Part shown: positions 1 through 11,306 of the stretch, in pieces
Position numbering within the stretch: position 1 is the stretch's first letter
How the letters are laid out: the number at the start of each line of letters is the position of its first letter
Assembly (NCBI GenBank): GCA_019914995.1
Contig: CM034133.1
Location: 8,078,495-8,142,494 of the forward strand
Direction of reading: 5' to 3'
Origin: Acanthochlamys bracteata
Taxonomy: Eukaryota; Streptophyta; Magnoliopsida; Pandanales; Velloziaceae
Length of the DNA: 64,000 nucleotides
Notes under the pieces: generated by a model
Database searches by the model: none
The model's input: the letters and a program-made list of their open reading frames with translations, nothing else
What the model was told of the DNA's origin: nothing
Position numbers and translations under genes: made by a program

Positions 1-617
1 CCATCCTGGAGCAAACTAAGGAAATTCAGAAGCTGAACACAACCTTTGAAGAACTTAAGGATGCTATTTGTCAACCAGGGCACCCTAAGGCCAAGTCAGC
101 CAGAGAAGAATTTGAGACTGGACAGAAAGACACTCAGGAAAATGCACCAGAGAATGGACACGAGGATGGCCAAGGGAATGCAAATTACCAAGACATTGGC
201 ATGAATGACCACTCCGCATCTCCAGACAAGTCAACCGAGCACATGGAATCACCTGAAGAGTGCCCAACTGAAGGAGCTACTGAAGAACCTGATGCAGGAA
301 CTGAGCCACTATCGATCATCGTCTATGAAGCTCCTCTGCAGGAAGAATCACTGCCGAAAGATATCCCAGCAAAGATCCAACCTGAACCTCTTACCACTGA
401 ACCTCCTATCTCTGAACCCCCATTAGCTCCCTCACTCGTTCCTAGCCTTCCCCCTAAGCGTAGGAACCAAAAACGCAAAACTCATAAACCAGTCTCCAGC
501 TCACAAGCCCTTGATGAGGATGTAGAAATACTTCCTCCGTCCTCTGCAGCTAAATCAAAACATCAACGTCCTAAACCTTCTGGCTGTAGAACATCATCTA
601 GGCGTAGAAATAACTAG
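1..617 (+). CDS. Sirevirus env-like protein, C-terminal part (element A)
   Basis: The reading frame is open without a stop from the window edge to TAG at 615-617; the first ATG in frame is at 201, but the frame clearly continues from upstream. It encodes a Glu/Pro-rich tail with a basic patch (KRRNQKRK) and a basic C-terminus (SRRRNN). A decayed homologue lies at 30159-31626, between the RNase H and the 3' LTR of the 23-34 kb Sirevirus. That position, and the polypurine motifs and LTR that follow here, identify it as the extra env-like ORF of Sireviruses. The function of this ORF is unproven in the family and no membrane segment is visible in this part. Unlike the copy at 30 kb, it is uninterrupted. 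Confidence 0.75.
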   Translation, partial: ILEQTKEIQKLNTTFEELKDAICQPGHPKAKSAREEFETGQKDTQENAPENGHEDGQGNANYQDIGMNDHSASPDKSTEHMESPEECPTEGATEEPDAGTEPLSIIVYEAPLQEESLPKDIPAKIQPEPLTTEPPISEPPLAPSLVPSLPPKRRNQKRKTHKPVSSSQALDEDVEILPPSSAAKSKHQRPKPSGCRTSSRRRNN

Positions 618-800
618 TTGAAAACTTAGCTTAGGCTTAGTTTCATGACCTGTTTAGATGTTTGTTTTCTGTGACTGGATGTTTACTTGTTTATTTACTT
701 GTCACTAGCTATGCTTAAATGAATGATTGAACTTTTCGTTATGTCTTCTGCCTAACCTGTCAAATTTTAGCTATGTTGCATAAGCTTTTTGAGATGATAA

Positions 801-1022
801 AAGGGGGAGAAAGAAGAATTATTGTTAAGGGGGAGAAAAACGAGAAAAATTCTAGCTCAATCTGAGGGGGAGCCATGAGCAATGAACAGGTAAGTAAAAT
901 AGATGCACCAGCTGAGGGGGAGTCATGAAAAGGTATGGCAAATTTTCAATTCAAACTGATGGCTTACAAAAACATAAATCAATAATTCTTAATTTGTTTG
1001 TCATCATCAAAAAGGGGGAGAT
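801..1022 (+). repeat. Sirevirus multiple polypurine-tract motifs and PPT (element A)
   Basis: The motif GGGGGAG recurs at about 803, 829, 866, 916 and 1014, the last (AAAGGGGGAGATT) touching the LTR start at 1023. Repeated purine motifs ahead of the 3' LTR are a known Sirevirus feature. The last one is the likely primer for plus-strand DNA synthesis. The stretch 618-800 is the untranslated tail of the env-like ORF. Confidence 0.8.
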
Positions 1023-2659
1023 TGTTGGAATTACAAGGATAATTTTGATGATAACAAAGAATTAAGAACTATGATTTATATAAGACTAATAATCTGAAAA
1101 CAAATCTGCAGGATTAGACAAATAAAGATCATTTAATTTACACCAGACAAGAACAGCCATCATACAGCCAACTGCTTTGCTACTACACACTAGACAGAGG
1201 ACAGCACACGGGATAGAGGATGCCACAGCCACATCACAGTCAGCTGCTCGACTGCTCGAAGCGAGACAGAAAACAGCATACGAGACAGAGGATACCACAG
1301 CCACATAACAGCCAACTGCTATGCTACTACTGAAGCGGGATAGAGGACAACATACGGGACAGAGGACGCCACAGCCACATTACAGTCAGCTGTTTGGCTA
1401 CTGAAGCATAAGTAGACTTCTCTGTTTTCGGGACAGACCCATATGTTCAGCGGCAACGAAATTTTCCTTACTTCTAAAAATCACCTGCACTCGCAACGGA
1501 CTGAAGGAACTCAAATAGAAGATTTACAAGAGCTAAAATCATCTTCAAATTCACACAAAAGGAAAGCTCAATAATCAAGGAAAGAAAGCAGTCAAAGTCT
1601 TTGATCAGTCAAGCAGTCAACCTGCATTGCATTTATTATGGACATGTCATATCAACTCATCAGTTCACCAAGACATAAACAGAAGCTTAGCTGAATTAAG
1701 CTTTCAACCGTTGGCAGCAAATTCAAATCTCTTCAACGCATTCAATGCAACGAAGACTTTGCACAAACACAGCTGAAGAACCACTGGACAACACTACTTC
1801 TTCTCTGACGTGAAGAACCGAGCCAACAGCAACGTTCCTCAACGGCTCCTACACGGGAAAGATGTTCTATAAAAAGGGAGTCACAGCAACGAGGAAACCA
1901 AGTGGAGAAAAAGAGAAAAACAGGGAGAGAACACAAAGAAAACAGAAGTAGAAAGAACCCAAGCAAAAATAGAGATATACAAGAACTCTACCACTCTACA
2001 CAAAAATATCCCACTGCTGGTCACGAACTTGACTACTCCACATAAACAAATCTTGCTGCAAATCATACTGAAGAAATCTCTCTCAGCAACCTGATCATCT
2101 CATCTGAATTACATCATGAACACTAAAAATTCATGAGATAAATCCTACGCTCAATATTTGTTTATTTACTTGTAACTTGATACTGACAGTGTAAAGGTGG
2201 TGCTGCAGGCACCGGTAAAGGAAGCTCAGGTAGAGCTTGGTGTAAGCTCTTAGACCTTGTAATAGTGCTAGCAAATCAGCCAGGGGGACAGGCGTGTCCG
2301 GTAGGCTGTTAGGGGTTGTCTTGGCGAAGAAACCCGGTAGAGTATGTGTGCTTGGCGAAGCACTTCGCTCTAGGTATATTTGTAGCTTATTAAAGGTCTA
2401 GTGAGGCTTTGGCTCTGGTGATAGAGCGACCGTGGATGTAGGCAAAAGGGTTTTGCCGAACCACGTTAAATATCCTGAGCACTACTCTTTGTCACTTATA
2501 TCAGTAAACACTCTATTTCTCTCTGTCTGCAGGTTACAGCATTGACACAGCAGGATGTAAGCTCGTTGCCAGTAGAATAACAAATTTAACGAAAATTTTT
2601 ATAGACTAACTCAATTCACCCCTCCCATCTTGAGTTAATCTTGCAGGAATATCTAAACA
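1023..2659 (+). repeat. Sirevirus 3' LTR (element A), 1637 bp
   Basis: It starts TGTTGGAA and ends ATCTAAACA, and is alignable by eye over its whole length with the LTRs at 23038, 32032, 38320 (reversed), 48744 and 50688. A TATA box (CTATAAAAAG) lies near 1867. The 5' part of this element lies outside the window. The right flank is CAAGT, inside an older Ty1-copia relic, so this is a nested insertion. Antisense ORFs in it recur in each LTR copy and are not genes. Confidence 0.9.
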
Positions 2660-4732
2660 CAAGTTGAGTCATGGAGCTCTAAGATGAGTATTTTTTGGAT
2701 ATGTTGTGTATAAAAAAGGATACTAATGTTACCAACCTCCAACTCGGCATATGTTTATTATATTAGATATTACATTTCATAAATATCTAATATAATAAAC
2801 ATATGAGTCTTATGTTTCTGAAGTTGGTGTAGTATTAAATTAGCAAACCGAATAATGGACAACAATGATGACGACTATTTATCGAAACTAATTGATAAGG
2901 ACTTAATTGATTTGGTTTTGTATTAAAATAGTAATGAGCACTCATATACTGAAAATATAGCACCGATTTCAACTTGTCTTGAGTACTTCGCTCCAAAATT
3001 AACAGATATACCAAATCAATCGCATTCTTATGATGTTTTTAATCCAATGTCAGAACTATTTAGAAAACAGTCAACACACCGTCATAATATAGGTATTCTT
3101 AAACTCACACATGAACCCGAACTTTTTAGTAAAACTAAATATCCCATAAGTCATTACATGTCTAACCATCGACCGTTAGAATCAAATTTGTCATTTGTAA
3201 ATTAATTATCCAGTATATCTATTTATAATATTGTGTAGAAAGACTTAAATGATCTAACATGGAAAGAAGATATGAATGAATAGATAAATTACTTACAAAA
3301 GAATAGAAATTGAAAACTTATTGATCTCCTTAAAGAAAAGACCACAGTTGAATGTCGATGTATATATCTGTGAAATATAAAGCAGATGGTATAATTGAAT
3401 GCTTCAAAGCAAGATTGACAAAAGGGTACACTCAAATCTACAAAATTGACTATATAGATACTTGTGCACCTGTAGTTAAATCAACACTATTCGAGTTTCA
3501 CTATATGTAGCTGTGAACTTATATTGATCATTATAATAATTTAATATGAAGAATGACGTTTGACAAGGTGAATTGACTGAAAAGATTTATATGGATCTTT
3601 CAGTTGGGTGTATGTCATCAGTAACTCATACACAGAATGTGTGTAGATTAAAAAAATCACTTTATGAACTGAAGCAACCTCAAAGAGTATGATTTGGTAT
3701 CACACAGTTTATGATAGCATTTGCGTACCATGATATAAATTCAGATCATACCTTATTTTTGAAGAAAATATATGACAAAATCACTATACTTATTATATAT
3801 GTAGATAATATAATTATTACAGATAATGATATAGAAAAAAAGAAAAATTTGTGATAAAAGATATTGGTCCTTTAAAATACTTCATCAAATCGAAGTGTCC
3901 CGATCTAAAAAGAGAATCTTTATGTCTCAATGAAAATATGCCTTAGACTTATTAGAGAAGATCGGTATGTCTGCGTGTCAATCAGTAGATACCTTAATGG
4001 AAGAAGGTTTGAAATTGCGTTTTGAGGCTAATTAGGTACTAAGAAATGAAGTATCAGAGACTGGTAGAAAGATTGATGTATTTGATACATACAAGACCTG
4101 ATCTTACCTATACATTAAGCATTGTCAGCCAATTTATACATAATTATGAAAAGCTACACATTAATTCAAGTGATGCGCATTTTGAGGTAGTTAAAATCTG
4201 ATCTTGAAAAGAAAATTCTGTTCATAAAGAATATGGATTATTATAATATATATGAATATACTGATACTAATTGAATCAAAGTAATTGATGATAGACAGTC
4301 CACTTGAGCTTACTCTATCTGTATGGCCGATAATCTAATTGTATCGAGAATCAAAAAGCAGAATGTTGTGGCATGCTCAAGTGCAAAAGCTTAATTTAGA
4401 AAGTTAGCATTTGGACTTTGTGAACTATTATAGTTGAGACTTTTTTTAGAAATTTGGGCTTTGCACCTAAGTAATTGATTCGATTGTATTGTAATAACAA
4501 AACAGCATGTGACATAACACATAATCCAATTCAACGTGATTGCACAAATTATGTTGAGATAGACAAATTCTTCATTAAAAAAAGTTGGATAAGAAAATTC
4601 TGAAGTTACATAAGATTCGGTCAGAAGATCAGTTAGCCGGCATTCTCACAAAAATAGTTTCAAAGCATATTTTCTCAAAGTTTCTAAACAAGTTGGACAT
4701 GTATAATATCTATGCACCAATTTAAGGGAGAG
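2660..4732 (+). pseudogene. Decayed Ty1-copia pol (integrase C-terminus, RT, RNase H)
   Basis: In broken frames one reads the integrase C-terminal region (FFGY..YKKGY near 2690-2725), the RT segment with YVDN in place of YVDD (near 3797), DIGPLKYF near 3860, and an RNase H end close to 4680. It is full of stops and frameshifts. It resembles the Ale/Retrofit type of Ty1-copia seen on the other strand at 48-57 kb. Its 5' part is missing because Sirevirus A sits in it. It ends at a purine run (AAGGGAGAG) before a possible LTR. Confidence 0.75.
2748..2805. repeat. Perfect 24-bp hairpin in the copia relic
   Basis: Arms 2748-2771 and 2782-2805 are exact reverse complements around a 10-base loop (acatttcata). 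The left arm is ordinary integrase-coding sequence (HMFIILDI when translated); the right arm is an inverted copy of it. Confidence 0.9.
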
Positions 4733-4876
4733 TGTGAAAATATCTAGTTTGATCTCTTTCATAATTTAAATATTAGTTTTGATATTTATCCTAATTTGGT
4801 ATTAGATATTCTTCTTAGTTTATGTACTTGTATTCGTATATATTATGCCTATTTTATTAAAAACAATAATATCTCA
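4733..4876 (+). repeat. Possible short 3' LTR of the copia relic
   Basis: It begins TGTGAAAATATC directly after the polypurine run and may end ATCTCA at 4876. The right boundary is inferred from the TG...CA rule and from the start of BAHD homology just after; no second copy is in the window to confirm it. Confidence 0.4.
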
Positions 4877-4879
4877 AGG

Positions 4880-5462
4880 AGTGCGACTCAAAAACTCTCT
4901 TCCTACTTGGCTATGTGTGCGCTTGCATGGAGGTATATTACTAGAGCTAGAAACCTCCCAGAGAACCAAAAGTCCACTTTCTGGGTAGGTATTGATAATA
5001 GGTTACGTTTAAAGCCACCCCTTCACCGCAACTATTTTGAAAATGATGTAGAGAGCATTGTTATGAAGTTGATGTAGAGGAGCTTTTATGACTAATTGTC
5101 TTAAATAGATGCGCATCACCTGAATGGGTGCCTTACGAACCATAACAACAGCGCAATCAAAAACATGTTGAGAGACTAGATAGCTAAGCGGATACGGCAC
5201 CTGACTATCCAAACTTTGTATGATCCCAACTATGTCACAACCATAGTGTCTTCAAGATTCGATACGTATGGTTGTGATTTCGGGTAGGGACTCCTTTAGG
5301 TTTGAGAAGTGGAGGATCAACATGGTTCAATGGGTCGATGATGTGGTGGCCGAGGAAAGAAGGGAAGGGCAATGCAATGCTGGAACTAACTCTACTGTCA
5401 GAGGCTATGCACGCTGTTGAATCAGATAGCGAGTTCATGGAGTTTATTTCTAACCCTCAGCA
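4880..5462 (+). pseudogene. BAHD (HXXXD) acyltransferase, C-terminal fragment
   Basis: Conceptual translation gives, in order, AMCALAWRYITRARNLP, FWVGIDNRLRLKPPL, YFENDVESI, then SSRFDTYGCDFG and a Glu-rich end (ESDSEFMEFIS). These match the C-terminal half of plant BAHD acyl-CoA-dependent acyltransferases. The N-terminal half with the HXXXD motif is absent, the frame breaks after 5077, and the structural DFGWG motif reads DFG-stop-G (TGG changed to TAG, about 5285). It directly follows the LTR-like end of the copia relic, so the gene was probably cut by that insertion. The natural acceptor cannot be told. Confidence 0.8.
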
Positions 5463-8180
5463 CAACTAGTTCAATGATTCTATACTAATTATTTTGCATA
5501 TATATATATAGATATGGTCAGTCCCTATCAAATCTGTTAAGTTTATAGCCATAGTCATTATAAAAGTTGTATGCTATTGCAAAATGTAATGACTATAGAA
5601 TACTATGAATGCTAGTCTTTTTAATTTGATGTTCGAGTGTGCTAATTAAACTTGTAATATCTATATTTTCTGTGGGCTAAAGAAAGTCATAGTTAGAAAT
5701 AGAGGCCTTGATATGCAGTGTCTCTTTTTTTTTCTTTATTTCCTACTTCCTTTTCCTCTGTTTCTGCCAATAGCCACTGCCTCCTCCTCCCAGCTCCTCT
5801 CCGGTGCGAAATCAACCTTCTCCGGCGACGACCATCTCCTCCAGCCACTCCATTCATCATCTTCTCCCTCCGGGCATCACTATTGCAGCTCCGGTGAGCT
5901 ACGCCAAGCAGGATAGAAAAATTAGAGTGTTTGTTCGACCGATTTTCTAACGATTCAACGATGATAGATAGTTAGAAATACTCCTCTCAACCTATTAAGT
6001 CTTTTTCCTCACTTAAATGCGTTGATTTCAGCTCGGACGCTTGATTTCATATAAGTTCGCCGCCGAACATTGTTCCATCAGTTCCGGCCGCCGACGACAA
6101 AATTGAAGCTTATTGTATTTTTTTGGTTTCTACTGATAGTGTTGCCCCTTTTCACTGCCTTGAACGCTCTTGGCCAAAATTCTAACCCGCCAGAATCCGG
6201 CGAACTTTTCTGGCGACTCGGTTGGGTGAATTAAAAATTCTCCTATCGAGTATATTTGATATTATTATTAGATAAATTATTAATTTGTTTCATTTTAGAA
6301 AATTGTTGGATTAGAATAAGTGAGTTATTCTGATTCAAGTTATTTTAGAATTCGATCGTTTCGCCTTCTTGGATTCGCTAGCTTAGTAGTCATTGTGTAG
6401 TGGATAGGAAATTGAATAAATGGATGAAATTTTCAAAATGATTCGCCGTGTCTTTTGGGCTTTAGATTCAAAGTTAGTTATGTATTTATTACGAGTATTT
6501 GGTTTAGCTTATATTTAGTGTGTTTGTTTATTAAATATGCTCGCATGCATGTTAGGTGTATGAGTGACTTAAGTTCGGGTGGTGCGGCTTAGAGTTGGCA
6601 GTTAATCTAAGTATTTGCTTGAATTACATGTAAGGGTTACCGTGACTTTATTTCTATAGCTATATCGTTAAGCTGTCGGCACAGATAATATTTATTTTGA
6701 AATTTCTGACATATTTTGTCATTTTTCTTACATATTATGATTTATCTTTCATGCTACATATGCCTGTACATGCTTATCCTTACTTGGCATTATGTTTATA
6801 ATTATTGCTAGCATGTTCGGATATTATAGACAATATGACATAATTATGAGAATATTTTAATATACATATCAATGCTAACATTTCGAATATGCAATAACAT
6901 GGCAATACTTACTTTTCAAATATGCACGAGTATAGTTATGATAGTATTCAAGACATTGGGCATATTATGTTCATTGTGTCAAAACTTATTGTGTTGTATC
7001 TACTTGTTAGGAACTATATTGGTATGGAATAATATAGAATCTAACAAGTATTGTTATAATCTGTTATATTATAGACGCTTGAATGATATTAATACGGTGG
7101 ATCCTATGATATACTGGGCACCGAGATATATGGATAGCCGATGGTCCTAAAATATACTAGGCATCGAATTTTGAGATATAGATTACCGGTGGATCATAGA
7201 ATATACTGGATATCGAGTTGTGATGGTATTGCTTGTCGGGAGATTTTAGGACATATTAGGCATCGAGCTTGTTTGTGGTTTTGATATATAAAAGTATTAT
7301 GTATGCATGCTTGTATGATATATCTAATAGCGCGATGTGAGTTGGAGATATGATCTCACTCGATCGCCTACATTGTATGGCTATTATAGTTAATGCATTC
7401 GTATATATCGTTACATATGCTTGCTTGTATAGATGCACTATATATATGTATATATATTTATAGTTTTGAAAGTGCTGCATAATATTATTTCATATTATCG
7501 TATATCTCTGCTAAGAACTGAGTCGGTATATGACGATTCAGGATTTAGTAAAATCTGATATGATCTATCATTGCAGCTGCTGCATATAAATAGTACTATA
7601 ACACCTAGTAAATGCTTAGTTATTTTAATTAGATATTCTGCTATTTTACTTTACTGAGACTGATCTCACACTCTCGCTCATTTTTCTCTTTTTTAGCCTC
7701 TCCTAGATAGATCAAAGACTAGAAGCGGCAGATTAGATCATGTATTGCTGGATAAAGAGCATATGTAGAGTATATCGTAAATCTTTTGACATATAGTTAG
7801 CTTTGTAATGCTCAAAGGGCATTGACTTTTCTTATACTTTATTGTATGTAGTATTGTGATGGTTATTGTTTTGAATTATAATAGGTGTTGCAACTACCAG
7901 TAACTACTAGTAATATTTTATGCGTAAACGATTTTCATATTGATCGTTTTTCTTTATTTTAGATTTTTAGTGATAAGTATATTTATTTATTTGTACAATT
8001 TCTTCCTATTGAGGTTTTAGAGAAAGTTATATCGAAATTTTTTGAATATTAGTAATTTATCAATTTTTATCGAATTTTAGATTAGATGTACTGAATTGGG
8101 TCAAATTTGGACTTTATTTGAATTTGATTTAATTCAATGCCGATCAGAGTATAATTTTAGTTTTTGACAAAACTACCCTT
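5463..8180. other. Non-coding; possible LTR or long repeat debris
   Basis: No credible gene. A CT-rich and CCGGCG-containing stretch (5713-6230) is followed by AT-rich sequence with a short tandem repeat (7094-7270). The mix resembles the LTR of a plant Ty3-gypsy element, but no matching second copy or clear TG/CA boundaries are visible. The ORF at 5713-5916 begins with a hydrophobic run but is compositional. Confidence 0.3.
7094..7270. repeat. Four imperfect ~47-bp tandem units
   Basis: Units begin near 7094, 7138, 7185 and 7232. They share a core like GGTGGATCCTAxxATATACT followed by GGCAxCGAG. Confidence 0.7.
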
Positions 8181-8338
8181 CCAACGCAAGTAAAACGAAC
8201 ACTTCACAAAATGCAGAAGACTTCAGTTGGTTTACTTTTCAATATGAGCACCTTGAAAATCTATAGGAGTTGGTTTATGTAAGGAAAGAGCATGAGATGC
8301 CAGCAAAACGGAGTATGCACCCGGATCACAATACTATG

Positions 8339-8597
8339 AGAGCGTTTGGTACTGCTTATCATAAACAGCTCTTCAACTTTTCTCTAATTTATATTTTTCA
8401 ATACATATTTTATATATATTTAAAAATTTTATTTAAAAATTTAGATAGTGTAGAAAAATTCTACAAAGTGAAATTTTTTTATTGCATATTTTTATTATTT
8501 TTTTAGAAATAAAAAAAATAAAACTCGTATTTTTAAAAAGATAGAAATATCTTTTATTTTAGAAAAATTTTATTTTATAAGCACTACCAAACGAACT
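8339..8597. mobile_element. MITE, family 1 copy a
   Basis: Terminal inverted repeats AGAGCGTTTGGTACTGCTTA (left) and AGTTCGTTTGGTAGTGCTTA (right, reversed) bound an AT-rich core of about 260 bp. No clean target duplication was found. Confidence 0.65.
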
Positions 8598-8972
8598 CTT
8601 AGCTGCTTAGGTAACTCGTCGCGGGCAAGAAACAGCACTAAGTTAGCAGCGTAATTTTGACTTAAACCGAATCTGGTGTTATTTTGTGGTTCTAGTTCCT
8701 GAAATTGTTGACATATCAAAATTATACCAGTTCCTGATATCGTTCGAATTTAAAAAGAAAAATATAATAATATTGCAGATAAGAATTTCAACCATTATGC
8801 GAAAGCAGAGCTTGCAAAGGAAGGAAGGAAGACAACGGCATAAACATCCACAGTCAATTATTAAAAATCTAATCACGTTACGTGATTTAGTTGTACAAGT
8901 TTCAAATTTTCTATTATTAGAATATACGCTGCAATTTCTTTATTTTCTTTTAGTCCCCGGTGTCTATTAAGG

Positions 8973-9228
8973 GGTTGTTCGGAATTATTTTTTTTCAATA
9001 AAATTTTTTAATTTTTAATTTTATGTTTTTTAATACATATTTTATAAATATATAAAAAATTTATTTAAAAATTTATGAAGTGTAAAAAATTCTACAAAAT
9101 GAGATCTTTTTATTGTATATTTTTATTATTTTTTTAAAAATAAAAAAAATAAAACTTATTTTTCAAAAAAAATAAAAATATTTTTAATTTTAGAAAAATT
9201 TCGTTTCATAAAAAATTCTAAAAAATGT
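8973..9228. mobile_element. MITE, family 1 copy b
   Basis: The core closely resembles that of the copy at 8339-8597 (the stretch AAAAATTTATGAAGTGTAAA and the following TTTTTATTG... run). Its ends (GGTTGTTCGGAATTA and reversed TTTTTAGAATTTTTTATG) are weakly conserved; boundaries are approximate. Confidence 0.5.
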
Positions 9229-9493
9229 ATTCATTTACACTTTTAATTTATTTTTTATTAAAAATTACTCCTAATTTTTCTTAGTTACACGTACAAGATA
9301 TAAAATTGACATCTCAATTAACTTTTCTCCAAAAAAAAAGACTAATATTACTCTTAATTTAATATAAATAATAATTTTGTAATAAATTCAATTTTTATAA
9401 TTTACTTATAATTATGACAAACATTTTACCGCAGGTGTCGTAATCACAATTTGGATTATTTTCAAGACAAAAATGAAGCATGTAACTGTGTAA

Positions 9494-9899
9494 GTACGGC
9501 TCGTGGTCCCCTCGCGTAACGAATTGGTTTCACAAACAGTGGAACTTCGATCTCGTGGGCCATCGATTGGTTTAAAGTTAAACGGCTCCAAGCACCAATG
9601 CACGTGCACCAGTTTGGCGCAGTTTATAAAAAAATTATTTTTTAATTTTTTTAATTTTATATTTTTTAATATATATTTATAAAAAAAATTATTTAAATAT
9701 TTAAAAAATATTAAAAAATTTACGAAATGAAATTTTTTATTATATATTTTATTATTTTTTTAAAAATAGAAAAAACTAAAATTTGTTTTTCCAAAAAAAT
9801 AAAAAAAATTTTCTTTTTAAAAAAATTATATTTCATAAATCAATCCGAAAACTCAGACTTAGTCTTTTTGAGTTGTGCGAGGAGGACCACGAGCCGTAC
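9494..9899. repeat. Inverted repeat enclosing MITE family 1 copy c
   Basis: GTACGGCTCGTGGTCC at 9494 returns reversed at 9877-9899, with about 22 of 23 bases pairing and one indel. Between the arms, 9619-9845 is a third AT-rich copy of the MITE core seen at 8.3 and 9.0 kb. Confidence 0.6.
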
Positions 9900-9959
9900 T
9901 AGCAGAAATGAAGCTGTTTAAAAAAGACCATCTATTTAAAAAACAAGCAAAAACTGGAG

Positions 9960-10345
9960 CGGAATAGCAACTTAAATTTATAAATCGATTTAAATCGATT
10001 TATATAATAATTTGTTTTCAAATTCGATTCATAATTATATATATTAAAATTATTAATTCAATTTAATCTATTTAATAATTAAATTAAATTTATTTAATAA
10101 TTAAAACTATTAAGATAAATTAATAAAGTTAAGTTTTAATAATAATATATAAAAATTATCTATTATTATATATTTAAAAGAAAAATATAAATTAAATAAA
10201 ATTTTAAATAAACTAGATTAAATTAAAATATATATATATAAATTAAATTTATAATTTATATTAATATTTTTTAATTATTAAATTATATATATTATATAAA
10301 TAATTTATTGATTAACTAGATTATTTGAATAAATATGAATTCCAG
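9960..10345. mobile_element. Decayed relative of the hAT MITE at 20.7 kb
   Basis: The order of AT-rich blocks (AAATTAAATTTATAAT, then TTTAATTATTAAATTATATA and TATATAAATA) follows the interior of the elements at 20671-21229 and 52403-52964. The GC-rich GGGTC/GACCC ends are nearly gone, as expected after long CG-to-TG/CA decay. By-eye match only. Confidence 0.35.
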
Positions 10346-10596
10346 CCGCCATGGTATAATTTTGATATAATTATATATATTTTTTAAATAAAAAATCCAG
10401 AAGATATCTGCGAACTGGTATAATTTTGATAATGTCAACATTTTCAGTAACTGTTTAATCACCACATTCAATTTAAGTCAAAATTACACGGCTCATATTT
10501 TTATTCGTTGCCAAAATTTTTAAGTCAAAATTACACGACGTTACTAGTATGCATGAGGTGCTTTCAAGCATATTTTTTTTGCTGTCAAACAATTTA

Positions 10597-10809
10597 AGGA
10601 ATGTTTGGAGATACTTTTTGGTTTTTATATAAAAAAATATTTTAAAATTGCTTAAATCAAGTTTTCTTGTTTTATCTGAAATAATAATAATAATAATATA
10701 TTATATATAAATTTTTTATATGTTCTAAATTTATATATAATTGTATATGATTTAATTGAAATTTATTAAAAATAAAAATAAAAAATCGAAAACTACTCTA
10801 AACACCACT
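10597..10809. mobile_element. Tourist/PIF-like MITE, 213 bp
   Basis: Ends AGGAATGTTTGGAG and, reversed, AGTGGTGTTTAGAG are flanked on both sides by TTA (10594-10596 and 10810-10812), the target duplication typical of PIF/Harbinger elements. The core contains an AAT trinucleotide run. Confidence 0.7.
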
Positions 10810-11282
10810 TTAGATGCAGTTTGCTATCAGAGCTACTGTAGAAGTGACTTAGAACATTTTTGTTTCTTCATATTCAAGTTGTCACGAGAAACAACGAGTT
10901 CGTGATATTTCTTCTCAACCACCAACGCTTCCCACAATTGCCGACAAACACTCTCCAAACTTGAACAAATATAATTACAAAACGAGAAACAACTAGTTCG
11001 TGAAAGAAGAACGTTTGCAGTCATAATTTAGAACGGCATATAATCAAAAGCAAACTGTCGGACATAGGTTCAGATATGGACGAACCGGTCTGGCATCTCG
11101 GGTCAAGTGAGTAAATCGCATTGATACGGTTTATTTATTTGATTTATTTTTTATTTTATATAAAAATAAATTTTAAAAATTATTTTTAAGATAAAATAAA
11201 TTTTAAATATTTTTTATTAAAAACTTAACTTTTTAATTAAAAATTAATTTGATTAATAATTAAAAATTTATCAAATTAATTG

Positions 11283-11306
11283 TTAGTATTGACCGGTCAA
11301 TACTAA
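11283..11306. repeat. Perfect 24-bp palindrome
   Basis: The half-site TTAGTATTGACC is followed directly by its exact reverse complement, with no spacer. Confidence 0.9.

Noticed and set aside
1742..2066. ORFs with hydrophobic N-termini on the antisense strand of the LTRs (also near 23726, 32745, 38979, 49364 and 51395)
   Set aside because: They recur at the same place in each Sirevirus LTR copy, overlap the LTR TATA/leader region and vary in frame; they reflect shared LTR sequence, not genes.
5713..5916. Short secreted protein with signal-peptide-like start
   Set aside because: The hydrophobic start comes from a T-rich run and the remainder from a CT-rich block; no family, no context, single short frame.
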